A DNA stretch of 14,437 nucleotides from Bordetella parapertussis. Lineage in GTDB: Bacteria > Pseudomonadota > Gammaproteobacteria > Burkholderiales > SG8-41. Position 1 is the first letter of the stretch. Every line of letters begins with the position of its first letter. The stretch spans positions 1 to 14,437 of the forward strand of contig CAMBSS010000113.1 in NCBI GenBank assembly GCA_945870465.1. Reading direction: 5' to 3'. The notes under the pieces are model-generated. The model was not told the DNA's origin. It searched no databases and saw only the letters and a list, made by a program, of their open reading frames with translations. Shown here piece by piece: positions 5,578 through 12,569 of the stretch. Made by a program: the position numbers and the translations under genes.

Positions 5578-7179
5578 ATGAAAATCGCTGAACTGCTGCT
5601 GCAAACGCTCGAAGCCAACGGTGTACGCCATATTTTCGGCAACCCGGGCACGACCGAAATCCCGCTCGTGCGCATGTGCGAGAACCGCAAGAAACTGCGT
5701 TACGTGGTCGCACTGTCGGAAGTTTCCGCGGTGCCGATGGCTGACGGCTACGCCCGCGCGACGCGCAGCCTCGGCGTGGTCAACCTGCACGTCGCACCCG
5801 GTCTCGGCAACGGCAGCGGCGCGCTGTATACCGCAGGCATCGTCGGCACGCCGCTGCTGGTGCTGGTCGGCGGCCAGGACCGCAGATTTCTGCACACGCA
5901 ACCTATTCTGCATGGGCCGCTCGAAGCGATGGCCAAGTCGGTCACCAAAGCGGTCTACACGTTGACCGATGCCGCGAGCGCGGAGTTCTATATACGCAAA
6001 GCGATCCGCACTGCGATGACGTCACCGACCGGGCCGGTCGCGCTCATCTGCCCGCCAGATTTACTCGAAGAGGAAATCGATGCGGAGCCGCAAGCCGTCA
6101 CGGTACCGACGCTGGGCGGCCTCGCATCCGAGGACGTGCATGCGTTCGCTGCGTTTCTCGGCAACGCAAAAAAGCCTGCCCTGATAGCAGCCGAAGACGC
6201 GCATTGGGCCAATGCCGGCGGCGAATTGCAGCGTCTCGCGGAATCGATCAACGCGCCGATTTACGTCGCGCCCTATACCGGCGTGCTGCCGCTGGCCGCC
6301 AGTTCGCGCGCCTACGCCGGCTATCTGTCGCCGAGCCGCGCCAGCATCGTCAAACAACTGGCCGGCCACGACGCGTTATTGATGGTCGGTGGCAATGGTT
6401 TTCGCACCACGCTGTTCAGCGATGCCAAGCTGCCGCAAAAGAAAGCGTGGCTGGGCGTAGACGCCAATTTCGCCTGGGACGAGGATGAATTCGCGCTGGC
6501 GCGCGTTGCCGATCTCAAGCACGCACTGGCACGGATCGCCGACGCAGCCAAGCCGTCGCGTGCACCCAAGACCGCAATGCGGGCGCCGCTCGAAATTCCG
6601 GCAGCCAAAAAAGATGCAACGCTGCACCCGACGCGCGCGGTTGACGCCATTCTGAAATCTTTCGGCAACGCGCTATTGATCGACGAGTCGGGCCTTTCGA
6701 CGTCGGACGTGAAAGCGCTGATGCAGGTCGCGGGCGGCGAATACCTGATCAACGGCAGCGGCGGCATAGGCTGGGGCCTGGCAGCGTCGGTGGGCGCAGC
6801 CATCGGCCAATCCGCACGCACTATTGTCGCGCTGATTGGCGACGGCTCGGCACTTTACGCCAGCGAAGCGATGTGGAGCGCCGCGCATTACAACGCGCGC
6901 GTGCTGCTGGTGATTTTCTCGAACCGGCGTTACGCGACGCTCAACGAAGCCGCCGCGCGCATCACGGGCCACGAACTCGATTTATTTACGATAGAGCCGC
7001 CGGTGATGGACTTCAGCGGCCTGGCAAAACTGTACGGGTGGAACTACACAAGCGCTGCGAACGAAACCGAGCTCACCGCATTCCTCGCGCAAAGCAAAGG
7101 TGTTATCGCTGCCAATACCGTGCTCGATCTGCAACTCGATCCGGCGGTAAAGCCGGTGACTGCCGCGCGGCATTTCTAA
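5578..7179 (+). CDS. thiamine-diphosphate-dependent enzyme, benzoylformate decarboxylase/acetolactate synthase-like
   Basis: A 533-residue cytosolic enzyme with the three-domain plan of the ThDP decarboxylase family: Pyr domain 1-170, middle domain about 185-330, PP domain about 345-533. FGNPGTTE at 20-27, the activating Glu48 (LSEVSAVPMADGYA) and His71 (NLHVAPGLGN) match benzoylformate decarboxylase (MdlC). The ThDP/Mg motif starts GDGSALYASEAMW at 421 and ends at Asn449. Oddities: the position of MdlC Ser26 is Thr25, the region of MdlC His281 reads GNGFRTTLF with no His, and the usual N-N-G near 449 is S-N-R-R. It probably handles a different 2-oxo acid, or performs carboligation. It follows a Bug gene after 67 bp. 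No strong ribosome site precedes the ATG. Confidence 0.88.
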   Translation: MKIAELLLQTLEANGVRHIFGNPGTTEIPLVRMCENRKKLRYVVALSEVSAVPMADGYARATRSLGVVNLHVAPGLGNGSGALYTAGIVGTPLLVLVGGQDRRFLHTQPILHGPLEAMAKSVTKAVYTLTDAASAEFYIRKAIRTAMTSPTGPVALICPPDLLEEEIDAEPQAVTVPTLGGLASEDVHAFAAFLGNAKKPALIAAEDAHWANAGGELQRLAESINAPIYVAPYTGVLPLAASSRAYAGYLSPSRASIVKQLAGHDALLMVGGNGFRTTLFSDAKLPQKKAWLGVDANFAWDEDEFALARVADLKHALARIADAAKPSRAPKTAMRAPLEIPAAKKDATLHPTRAVDAILKSFGNALLIDESGLSTSDVKALMQVAGGEYLINGSGGIGWGLAASVGAAIGQSARTIVALIGDGSALYASEAMWSAAHYNARVLLVIFSNRRYATLNEAAARITGHELDLFTIEPPVMDFSGLAKLYGWNYTSAANETELTAFLAQSKGVIAANTVLDLQLDPAVKPVTAARHF

Positions 7180-7193
7180 GCACCCACAAACAA

Positions 7194-7260
7194 TTGTCAT
7201 GCCCGCTCAGGCGGGCATCCAGAAACCTTTCCTGGGTTCCCGCCTGCGCGGGAACGACAA
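7194..7260. repeat. intergenic double-hairpin (REP-like) repeat, copy 2
   Basis: ATGCCCGC-TCAG-GCGGGCAT at 7199-7218 and GTTCCCGCC-TGCG-CGGGAAC at about 7235-7255 form two hairpins, joined by CCAG/CTGG and bounded by TTGTC at 7194 and GACAA at 7260. Same architecture as the copies at 4416 and 8384. It begins 15 bases after the ThDP gene stop, where it could also attenuate readthrough. Confidence 0.85.
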
Positions 7261-7310
7261 ATATTTTTCTGCCCCTCACCCCGGCCCAGCCCCTCGCCGT
7301 TGCACTTGCT

Positions 7311-7343
7311 CTCCCCGCGAACGCGGGGCGAGGGAGCATTTTT
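7311..7343. terminator. GC hairpin plus T-run between convergent genes, probable terminator
   Basis: CCCCGCG at 7313-7319 pairs with CGCGGGG at 7322-7328 over a two-base AA loop, followed after a GAGGGAGC segment by TTTTT at 7339-7343. The hairpin lies between the plus-strand ThDP gene and the minus-strand second Bug gene, which end at 7179 and 7355. The T-run is 10 bases past the stem, so it is not ideal; partial extra pairing of GCTC with GGAGC could bring it closer. Confidence 0.5.
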
Positions 7344-7354
7344 AAGACCGCTTG

Positions 7355-8320
7355 CTAGTCGACTTTCGCGCCCGAGCGTTTAACCACATCGGCCCACTTC
7401 GCGGATTCGCTTTTAATATGCGCCGCGTATTGCTCCGGCGTGCCGCCGACGATCTCCAGCCCCATCTCGGGAAATTTCTCACGCACAGCGGGCGCCGCAA
7501 GCGCTTTGTTGATCTCTGCGTTGAGCCGCGCAATGACGGCTTTCGGCACGCCCGCCGGCACGATGGCGCCCGCCCACGCGCTGACGTCAAAGCCCGCTAC
7601 GCCGGCTTCCGCGACAGTCGGCAGTTCTCCGAACGCCGGCACGCGGCGGCCGCTCGTAACGGCGAGCCCACGCAGCCTGCCCGCTTTCACGTGCGAGCCA
7701 ATTGACTGGATGTTGTCCGCCATCAATTGCACGCGGCCCGCGGTGAGATCGGTGATGGCGACTATCGCCGCCTTGTACGGCACGTGCACCATCTGCGTAG
7801 CGGTCATGAGCTTGAAGAGTTCCATGCCGACGTGCACACTGGAGCCGTTGCCGGTCGACGCGAATATCAATTTGTCCGGGTTCTTTTTCGCGTAGTCGAT
7901 CAGTTCCTGCACCGACTTCACCGGCAGCGACACTGTCACCGCCAGCAGATTGGGCGAGTTGTACATCAGGATGACCGCCTGTAAGTCGCGGTCGATATCG
8001 TACGGCAGCTTAGCCAATACGCTGCGGTTGATGGCCATCGTGTTGATGTTGCCGTGGCCCATGGTGTAGCCGTCGGGGGTTGCCCGCACAATCAGTTCCG
8101 TGCCGAGAATGCCGCTGGCGCCGGGACGGTTATCGACGACTACCTGCTGCCCGGTCTGCTTGCTCAACTCAGCCATGACGACCCGCGACGCCACATCGGG
8201 CCCGCCGCCGGCAGCACTCGGCAACACGTAGCGGAACGGCCGCTCCGGATAAGCTGCGACCGCAACCGAGGCGGCAAACAGCAGCCCTGCTGCACATGCC
8301 ATGCGAATAGAACCGACCAT
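7355..8320 (-). CDS. Bug-family periplasmic solute-binding protein, second copy, with an altered ligand loop
   Basis: A 321-residue exported binding protein of the TctC/Bug family. The signal peptide covers about residues 1-23 (cleavage near SVAVAA/YPERP). Family motifs: VLPSAAGGGPD at 32-42, VVDNRPGASG at 61-70, TPDGYTM at 81-87, VPYKAAIVA at 180-188 and LPTVAEAG at 233-240. The segment after YK, normally GGGP or GGAP, is AAIV here, and the first motif has SAAGGG in place of FAPGG; both lie in the ligand cleft in known Bug structures. A strong AGGAGG ribosome site lies upstream of the ATG. The gene is divergent from the amidase, suggesting that ligand and amidase substrate are related (inference). 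No membrane subunits are nearby. Confidence 0.94.
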   Translation of the reverse strand: MVGSIRMACAAGLLFAASVAVAAYPERPFRYVLPSAAGGGPDVASRVVMAELSKQTGQQVVVDNRPGASGILGTELIVRATPDGYTMGHGNINTMAINRSVLAKLPYDIDRDLQAVILMYNSPNLLAVTVSLPVKSVQELIDYAKKNPDKLIFASTGNGSSVHVGMELFKLMTATQMVHVPYKAAIVAITDLTAGRVQLMADNIQSIGSHVKAGRLRGLAVTSGRRVPAFGELPTVAEAGVAGFDVSAWAGAIVPAGVPKAVIARLNAEINKALAAPAVREKFPEMGLEIVGGTPEQYAAHIKSESAKWADVVKRSGAKVD

Positions 8321-8383
8321 GCTCTCCTCCTGCCCAAGACGCGTCGGGCTTTAGCTTAAAAACTTCCAAAAACCAGCACTTCC

Positions 8384-8452
8384 GGCGTTCCCGCGCAGGC
8401 GGGAACCCAGGAGATTCAACTGCTCTGGATACCCGCCTGCGCGGGTATGGCG
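8384..8452. repeat. intergenic double-hairpin (REP-like) repeat, copy 3
   Basis: GTTCCCGCG-CAGG-CGGGAAC at 8387-8406 and ATACCCGCC-TGCG-CGGGTAT at about 8429-8448, joined by CCAG and CTGG as in copies 1 and 2. It occupies the 201-bp spacer between the divergent second Bug gene and the amidase; the rest of that spacer holds the two ribosome sites and a short AT-rich stretch at 8351-8372. I saw no reliable promoter hexamers there. Confidence 0.85.
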
Positions 8453-8521
8453 ATTAATAGGGGTTCCCTGGAAAGGATATCTTGGCATACTACGGGAATC
8501 ATTTCAGAGGAAACCAGCGCC

Positions 8522-10009
8522 ATGCCCGCCAACGAAGAACTGCTCGCCGCATCCGCCGTCGAACTACGCCGCCGCATCGGCTCCCGTGAAATCTCGCCAG
8601 TCGAACTGCTGGAAGCGTGCATAGAGCGCATCGCGCGCATCAATCCGGCGGTCAATGCGGTCACCGCGACCTGCTATGACCGCGCACGCAAGGAAGCCAA
8701 GGCCGCCGAAAAAGCGGTGCTGAACGGTGAAACGCTCGGTCTCCTGCACGGCCTGCCGACCGGCATCAAGGACCTCGAGGAAACCGGCGGTCTGCTGACG
8801 ACATTCGGCTCGCAGTTGTACCGCGACTTCGTGCCCAAACAGGACAGCGCCATAGTGGCGCGCGTGCGCAAGGCCGGTGCGGTCGTCGTCGCCAAAACCA
8901 ACGTGCCGGAATTCGGCGCCGGCGCCAACAGCCGCAACGTGGTGTGGGGTGCGACCGGCAACCCGTTCAATCCGATGCTTAACGCCGGCGGCTCGTCCGG
9001 CGGCTCAGCCGTGGCGCTCGCATGCGACATGCTGCCGGTATGCACCGGTTCGGATACCGGCGGCTCGCTGCGTATTCCCGGCGCCATCAACGGCGTCGTC
9101 GGCTTTCGCCCGTCACCCGGTTTGGTGGCGGTCGAGCGGCGCGGACTCGGCTGGACGCCGATCTCGGTGGTGGGCCCGATGGGCCGCACCGTGGCGGATG
9201 CGTGCCAGTTGTTCGCCGCGCAGGTGGCAATGGAAGACTGTGATCCTTTGTCCTACCCGGTCGATGCGCTTTCATTTGCGGTACCTGAACTGCGCGACCT
9301 CGCGTCTTTGCGCGTGGCTTACACGGAAGATTTCGGCATCTGCCCGGTCGACAAGACGATACGTAAAGTCTTTCGCGACAAGGTTGAGGCCATGCGCCAT
9401 CTGTTCAGGTCGTGCGACGAAGTCGAACTGGATTTCAAGGAGTCCGACCGCTGCTTCGACGTCATCCGCGCCGCGAACTACGTGGCCAAGTATCGCGACG
9501 CTTACGAGAAAGACCCCAACACCCTCGGCCCCAACGTGCGCGCCAACTATGAAATAGGCGCGAAAATGTCGCTGGCCGACATGGCGTGGGCGCATCTGGA
9601 GCAGACGCGCATCTTCCGCCGCTTCCAGCTGACGTTCCGCGATTACGACCTGGTGCTGGCGCCGACGACCCCGGTTTCACCCTTCCCGTGGTCGCAATCG
9701 TATCTCGCCGAAATGGACGGCAAGCCGCTGAACAATTACTACCACTGGCTCGCCCTCACCTACGTCGTCACCCTTGCCACCAACCCGGCAATCGCGCTGC
9801 CCTGCGGCACCGACCACAAGGGCATGCCGTTCGGCCTGCAAGTCATAGGACGGTTTCGCGGCGACCGCGAGTTGCTGGGTGCCGCGCACGCGATGGAGCA
9901 GGCGTTCAACGCAGTGCCCGCGCTCAAGCGTCCGCTGCCTGACCTCGGCAAACTGACAAAACCGACACCCGAACTGAAATCGATCGTCACGCACCCGCCG
10001 GTGCTGTGA
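8522..10009 (+). CDS. amidase-signature-family hydrolase
   Basis: A 495-residue cytosolic amidase of the GatA/amidase-signature family, hydrolysing carboxamides or related C-N bonds. The Ser-cisSer-Lys triad is visible: Lys83 in PTGIKDLEET, the cis-Ser in GGSSGGS (158 or 159), and nucleophile Ser182 in GSDTGGSLRIPGA. The C-terminal PCGTDHKGMPFGLQVIG motif is also present. The length is typical. I chose ATG 8522 because AGAGGA lies ten bases upstream and family members begin near here; the ATG at 8447 falls inside the repeat element and adds 25 unlike residues. No GatB or GatC lies nearby, so it is a stand-alone catabolic amidase rather than the tRNA amidotransferase subunit. The substrate cannot be named. 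It is divergent from a Bug gene and is followed by a small TfoX/YjbR-like gene after 33 bp. Confidence 0.94.
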   Translation: MPANEELLAASAVELRRRIGSREISPVELLEACIERIARINPAVNAVTATCYDRARKEAKAAEKAVLNGETLGLLHGLPTGIKDLEETGGLLTTFGSQLYRDFVPKQDSAIVARVRKAGAVVVAKTNVPEFGAGANSRNVVWGATGNPFNPMLNAGGSSGGSAVALACDMLPVCTGSDTGGSLRIPGAINGVVGFRPSPGLVAVERRGLGWTPISVVGPMGRTVADACQLFAAQVAMEDCDPLSYPVDALSFAVPELRDLASLRVAYTEDFGICPVDKTIRKVFRDKVEAMRHLFRSCDEVELDFKESDRCFDVIRAANYVAKYRDAYEKDPNTLGPNVRANYEIGAKMSLADMAWAHLEQTRIFRRFQLTFRDYDLVLAPTTPVSPFPWSQSYLAEMDGKPLNNYYHWLALTYVVTLATNPAIALPCGTDHKGMPFGLQVIGRFRGDRELLGAAHAMEQAFNAVPALKRPLPDLGKLTKPTPELKSIVTHPPVL

Positions 10010-10042
10010 TGCCACGCTTATGACAACCATGGTGCACCTCCA

Positions 10043-10387
10043 ATGAGTTCCGATACTCCTGACTCCAGCCGCAAGGCGCAAATCGACGCCGTACTGCTCA
10101 AGCTCCCGGGCGTCAGCGCAGGCAAGATCAACAAGCTGGACGCCTACTTCGTCAGCGACAAGATGTTCGCGTGCATCAGCGGCGACGGCGTCGGACTGCG
10201 TCTGCCCGTCGCCACGGCGACCGAGCTGCAGTTTTCACGCGACAATATCGTGCCGTTTCAGCCCGGCGGCATGGCGAGCACGCGGGAATGGATACAGATC
10301 AACCGCGCCGAGGCCGCCGATTACGAGAAAGATCTCGAGCTGTTTCAGACCTCGCTCGCATTCGTGAAAGGCGGGCGCACCCGCTAG
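10043..10387 (+). CDS. small TfoX N-terminal/YjbR-like protein
   Basis: A 114-residue soluble protein. The pattern LPGVSAGKINKLDAYFVSDK followed by MFACISGDGVGLRLP resembles the TfoX N-terminal/YjbR fold, in which a short helix precedes a beta-sheet with a K-M-F-A-x-I string, and the tail TREWIQI matches the final strand. The family includes the competence regulator TfoX but most members are of unknown function, so a regulatory role should not be assumed. It begins 33 bp after the amidase stop on the same strand, so co-transcription is likely. No clear ribosome site; ATGs at 10020 and 10029 are in other frames. It faces the MaoC-like gene with only 21 bp between the stops. Confidence 0.72.
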   Translation: MSSDTPDSSRKAQIDAVLLKLPGVSAGKINKLDAYFVSDKMFACISGDGVGLRLPVATATELQFSRDNIVPFQPGGMASTREWIQINRAEAADYEKDLELFQTSLAFVKGGRTR

Positions 10388-10408
10388 ACGCGAAAACAGC
10401 GAGCAGCG

Positions 10409-11221
10409 TTACGCCACTTTGCGCGGTCGGAAAATCGCCGTATGCAGGATCTCCGTCACCACACGCCCGCCGCGCAGTATGCACACGTAGAGGCGGACGA
10501 ACGCGTGGCCTTTGCGCTGCCACTTTTCTTCGGGAATCGCGCGCACTTCGAATACCTCACCGGCGCGGGCAATAGCGTGGAATGCGATGCGGCTGTCCGT
10601 GTGTATCCATGCCGGCAGCGTGAACCGGTTGCGTAACACCAGGTTGGCTTGCCGCAGGACGAACCCCGGATGCAGTACGGGCGCGGCGCCTTCGCGATAG
10701 ATGGGCAACTCGTCGCGCGAATCGGCACACCACTGCAGATTGTCGGCGCGCGTCGGCTTCCACGCGAGTGCCGGGAACGGCTTACCGACTTCCATCAGAT
10801 CCCACGTGACCTCCGGACGTTCGCCAGTCGCTGCAGCAGGCTCAATCGCGGCGCGCTTGTCCGCGACAGGCGATGCATCGTGCAATTGCGCCGACATGCG
10901 CGCGAGTTCGACGCCCTGCTCGTTCACGCAAGTCAGCGCATATGAATTCGCGCCGGCGGCAGATGCAGTATTGATGCTAAGGAGTTCGCCCTCGTAAGCC
11001 GGCTTGGCAAATTCGACTTCGGCGCTGCCGCGCGCCAACCATTCCGCACCATACTTCGCCACCAGCGGCTGCGTCATGTGACTGAACACCGTGACGCCCG
11101 GCACCAACGCGCCCTTGAAGCCATAAGCGGCGGCAACGTCGTCGCTGTGCATGCGGTTCTCGGAACTCGCGTGCGTGTTGTGCGTACGCACCTCGTACAA
11201 AGGCAGGGCTGTCGGCTTCAT
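10409..11221 (-). CDS. MaoC-like double-hotdog dehydratase/hydratase-type protein
   Basis: A 270-residue soluble protein with two hotdog-fold halves, about 1-125 and 140-270. The N-terminal half carries ENRMHSDDVAAAYGFKGALV then PGVTVFSHM, close to the R-specific enoyl-CoA hydratase (MaoC) pattern, with His25 and Asp27/28 as the probable catalytic pair and PG in place of the usual HG. The second half has HPGFVLRQANLVLRNRF and KGHAFVRLYV, hotdog-like but without that motif. It likely acts on an acyl-CoA or acyl-thioester, though it may be a non-catalytic homologue. The start at 11221 is preceded by C-rich tracts rather than a ribosome site. The alternative Met24 would remove the conserved LYEVRTHNT start, so 11221 is kept. 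The GST lies upstream on the same strand. Confidence 0.82.
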   Translation of the reverse strand: MKPTALPLYEVRTHNTHASSENRMHSDDVAAAYGFKGALVPGVTVFSHMTQPLVAKYGAEWLARGSAEVEFAKPAYEGELLSINTASAAGANSYALTCVNEQGVELARMSAQLHDASPVADKRAAIEPAAATGERPEVTWDLMEVGKPFPALAWKPTRADNLQWCADSRDELPIYREGAAPVLHPGFVLRQANLVLRNRFTLPAWIHTDSRIAFHAIARAGEVFEVRAIPEEKWQRKGHAFVRLYVCILRGGRVVTEILHTAIFRPRKVA

Positions 11222-11315
11222 GAGAAATGGGGAATGGGGAATGGGGAAGGGGTTAGCAGCTTCAATCGGTTCTTATTCACTCATCGCCCATCGCTCATTA
11301 CACATCACCCCCTCT
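11222..11315. other. low-complexity spacer with G-quadruplex motif upstream of the MaoC-like gene
   Basis: The plus strand at 11229-11252 carries four runs of four G separated by AAT, AAT and AA, a canonical intramolecular G-quadruplex pattern; the mRNA side would be C-rich. It ends eight bases before the MaoC-like start codon. The rest of the spacer (11276-11312) is a degenerate CATC/CATT repeat. Together they leave no room for a normal ribosome site. The motif also reads as three tandem GGGGAAT units. Confidence 0.75.
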
Positions 11316-11933
11316 TTACCCCACCGGCGTAAATCCCGGCGGCAACGTCGATGTGAACGAAGGCCGCGTGCATATGCCGCTGAACCATTCTTTAAGCCGC
11401 GGATACTGGCTGCGCCAATCATGCGCATACCGCAGGTCTATGTACTGGCATGCCACGCCCATCGACAAGTCGCCGAGCGAAAAGCGGTTTCCCGCCAGAA
11501 ACTGGCCGCCAGTGTATTCGTGATCTGCTGCGGCAAATGCGCGCGCAATACGCGCTTCCTCGCGCTGCATTTTCTCCGGCATCTGCTTGTCCGCGGGACG
11601 GCGCGTCTCGAACACGCGCATGACCGCCGCGTCTATCATGCCGTTGCCGAGCGCCTGCCACCATTGCGATTGCCAGTAACCGGTGGGGTCTCCCAGTTGC
11701 AGCGGCTTGCCGTCCAGGTTGTCGAGATAATGCGCGACCGCCACCGACTCAAACAAAAATTTCTCGGGGCCGATCTGCAGCACCGGCACCTTGCCGAGCG
11801 GATTCAGCGACGGTATCTTGCTCTCCGCCGACCACGGGTCTTCGATCACGAATTCGTACGGAATGTTCTTTTCGCTGAGTAGCACGCGCACTTTGCGCAC
11901 ATAGGGTGAAAACGGCGAGCCAAACAATTTCAT
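11316..11933 (-). CDS. glutathione S-transferase, YibF-like
   Basis: A 205-residue cytosolic protein with the GST two-domain plan: thioredoxin-like N-domain (1-75) and all-helical C-domain (85-200). The N-domain begins MKLFGSPFSPYVRKVRVLL with Ser9 at the glutathione-activating position, has the cis-proline motif GKVPVL (Pro50) and the glutathione gamma-Glu-binding ES at 62-63. The overall pattern, including NPLGKVPVL and a C-domain ALGNGMIDAAVM, is close to E. coli YibF. A good ribosome site (GGAGGA, about seven bases before ATG) supports the start. The MaoC-like gene follows after 94 bp on the same strand; the PH-domain gene is divergent. GSTs of this group may detoxify electrophiles or act in aromatic catabolism; its substrate is unknown. 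Confidence 0.94.
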   Translation of the reverse strand: MKLFGSPFSPYVRKVRVLLSEKNIPYEFVIEDPWSAESKIPSLNPLGKVPVLQIGPEKFLFESVAVAHYLDNLDGKPLQLGDPTGYWQSQWWQALGNGMIDAAVMRVFETRRPADKQMPEKMQREEARIARAFAAADHEYTGGQFLAGNRFSLGDLSMGVACQYIDLRYAHDWRSQYPRLKEWFSGICTRPSFTSTLPPGFTPVG

Positions 11934-12074
11934 GTTCTTTCCTCCAGATGGATATAACTGTGCGGCCGGGCTACGACTTGCCCGATTTTACCCCGGGGAC
12001 CGGTTGACGGTTGTTGACGCCGCACTGGCGTTGTAGCCGCAAGTGTAGAAGAATGGCCGGCAAGGAGAACGCGC

Positions 12075-12497
12075 ATGAGCTCATACGTCGACCAGGTATT
12101 GATCAAGGATGAAACGGTGCTGTACCGCGGCCACCTGACCGTCTGGTCGTTTTTCTGGTGGATATTCTTCGGCGTGCTGCTGCTGGCTGCCTTCGGCCTC
12201 GGGCTGCTGCTGTGGCTGTGGGCCTGGCTGATCTACCAATCGACCGAACTGGCGGTCACCAACAAACGCATCATCGTCAAAGCGGGTTTGATTCAGCGCA
12301 ACACGACGGAGATGTTTCTCGAAAAAGTCGAAAGCATACAGGTCGACCAGGGAATTTTCGGCCGCATTTTCGACTTCGGGTCCATCACCATCTCGGGAAC
12401 GGGTGGCGACAAGTCCCCAGTCAAAAACGTTTCGCAGCCGCTCGAATTCCGCAAAGCCTTCATGACCGCGGTCGACCAGTCGAGAGGCGGAAGGTGA
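12075..12497 (+). CDS. membrane-anchored bacterial PH-domain protein (bPH2/YdbS-like)
   Basis: A 140-residue inner-membrane protein. One long hydrophobic block, residues 23-54, is sufficient for two short helices (WSFFWWIFFGVLLLAAF and LGLLLWLWAWLIY). It is followed by a bacterial pleckstrin-homology domain at about 57-130, recognisable from TELAVTNKRIIVKAGLIQRN, FLEKVESIQVDQGIFGRIF and FGSITISGTGG. The domain would lie on the cytoplasmic face. The family role is unclear; some members occur in pairs or in longer YdbT-type proteins, but here it stands alone. AAGGAG at 12062-12067 is a good ribosome site. The last 16 bases of the gene lie inside the nested inverted repeat that separates it from the convergent third Bug gene. 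Confidence 0.9.
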   Translation: MSSYVDQVLIKDETVLYRGHLTVWSFFWWIFFGVLLLAAFGLGLLLWLWAWLIYQSTELAVTNKRIIVKAGLIQRNTTEMFLEKVESIQVDQGIFGRIFDFGSITISGTGGDKSPVKNVSQPLEFRKAFMTAVDQSRGGR

Positions 12498-12563
12498 GAG
12501 GAGAGAGGCGAATTAATGCCCCAATGCTTTTTCACCCCTCTCACCTCTCGTCTCTCGCCTCTC
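12482..12563. repeat. nested inverted repeat between convergent genes, possible bidirectional terminator
   Basis: Outer arms GAGAGGCG at 12482-12489 and CGCCTCTC at 12556-12563, inner arms AGGTGAGAGG at 12492-12501 and CCTCTCACCT at 12537-12546, with a 35-base loop that includes GCTTTTTC. The left side is all purine-rich and the right side pyrimidine-rich. It starts inside the PH-domain gene and ends seven bases before the third Bug gene stop. A further GAGAGGCG at 12503-12510 shows the sequence has also been locally duplicated. Confidence 0.65.
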
Positions 12564-12569
12564 CTGCTT

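Noticed and set aside
4845..5690. Minus-strand 281-codon frame spanning the Bug/ThDP junction
   Set aside because: It crosses two well-supported genes on the other strand and has no recognisable motif or ribosome site.
4416..8452. The three double-hairpin repeats as a CRISPR array
   Set aside because: They are about 1-3 kb apart, separated by whole genes, and are dyads that vary in sequence rather than identical repeats with short spacers.
8447..8521. Upstream ATG extension of the amidase
   Set aside because: The first codons overlap the intergenic repeat and have no ribosome site; ATG 8522 has AGAGGA upstream and matches the family start.
12004..12049. Two TTGACG hexamers upstream of the PH-domain gene as a promoter
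   Set aside because: No -10-like hexamer lies 16-18 bp from either copy; the closest candidates give spacers of 21 bp or more.
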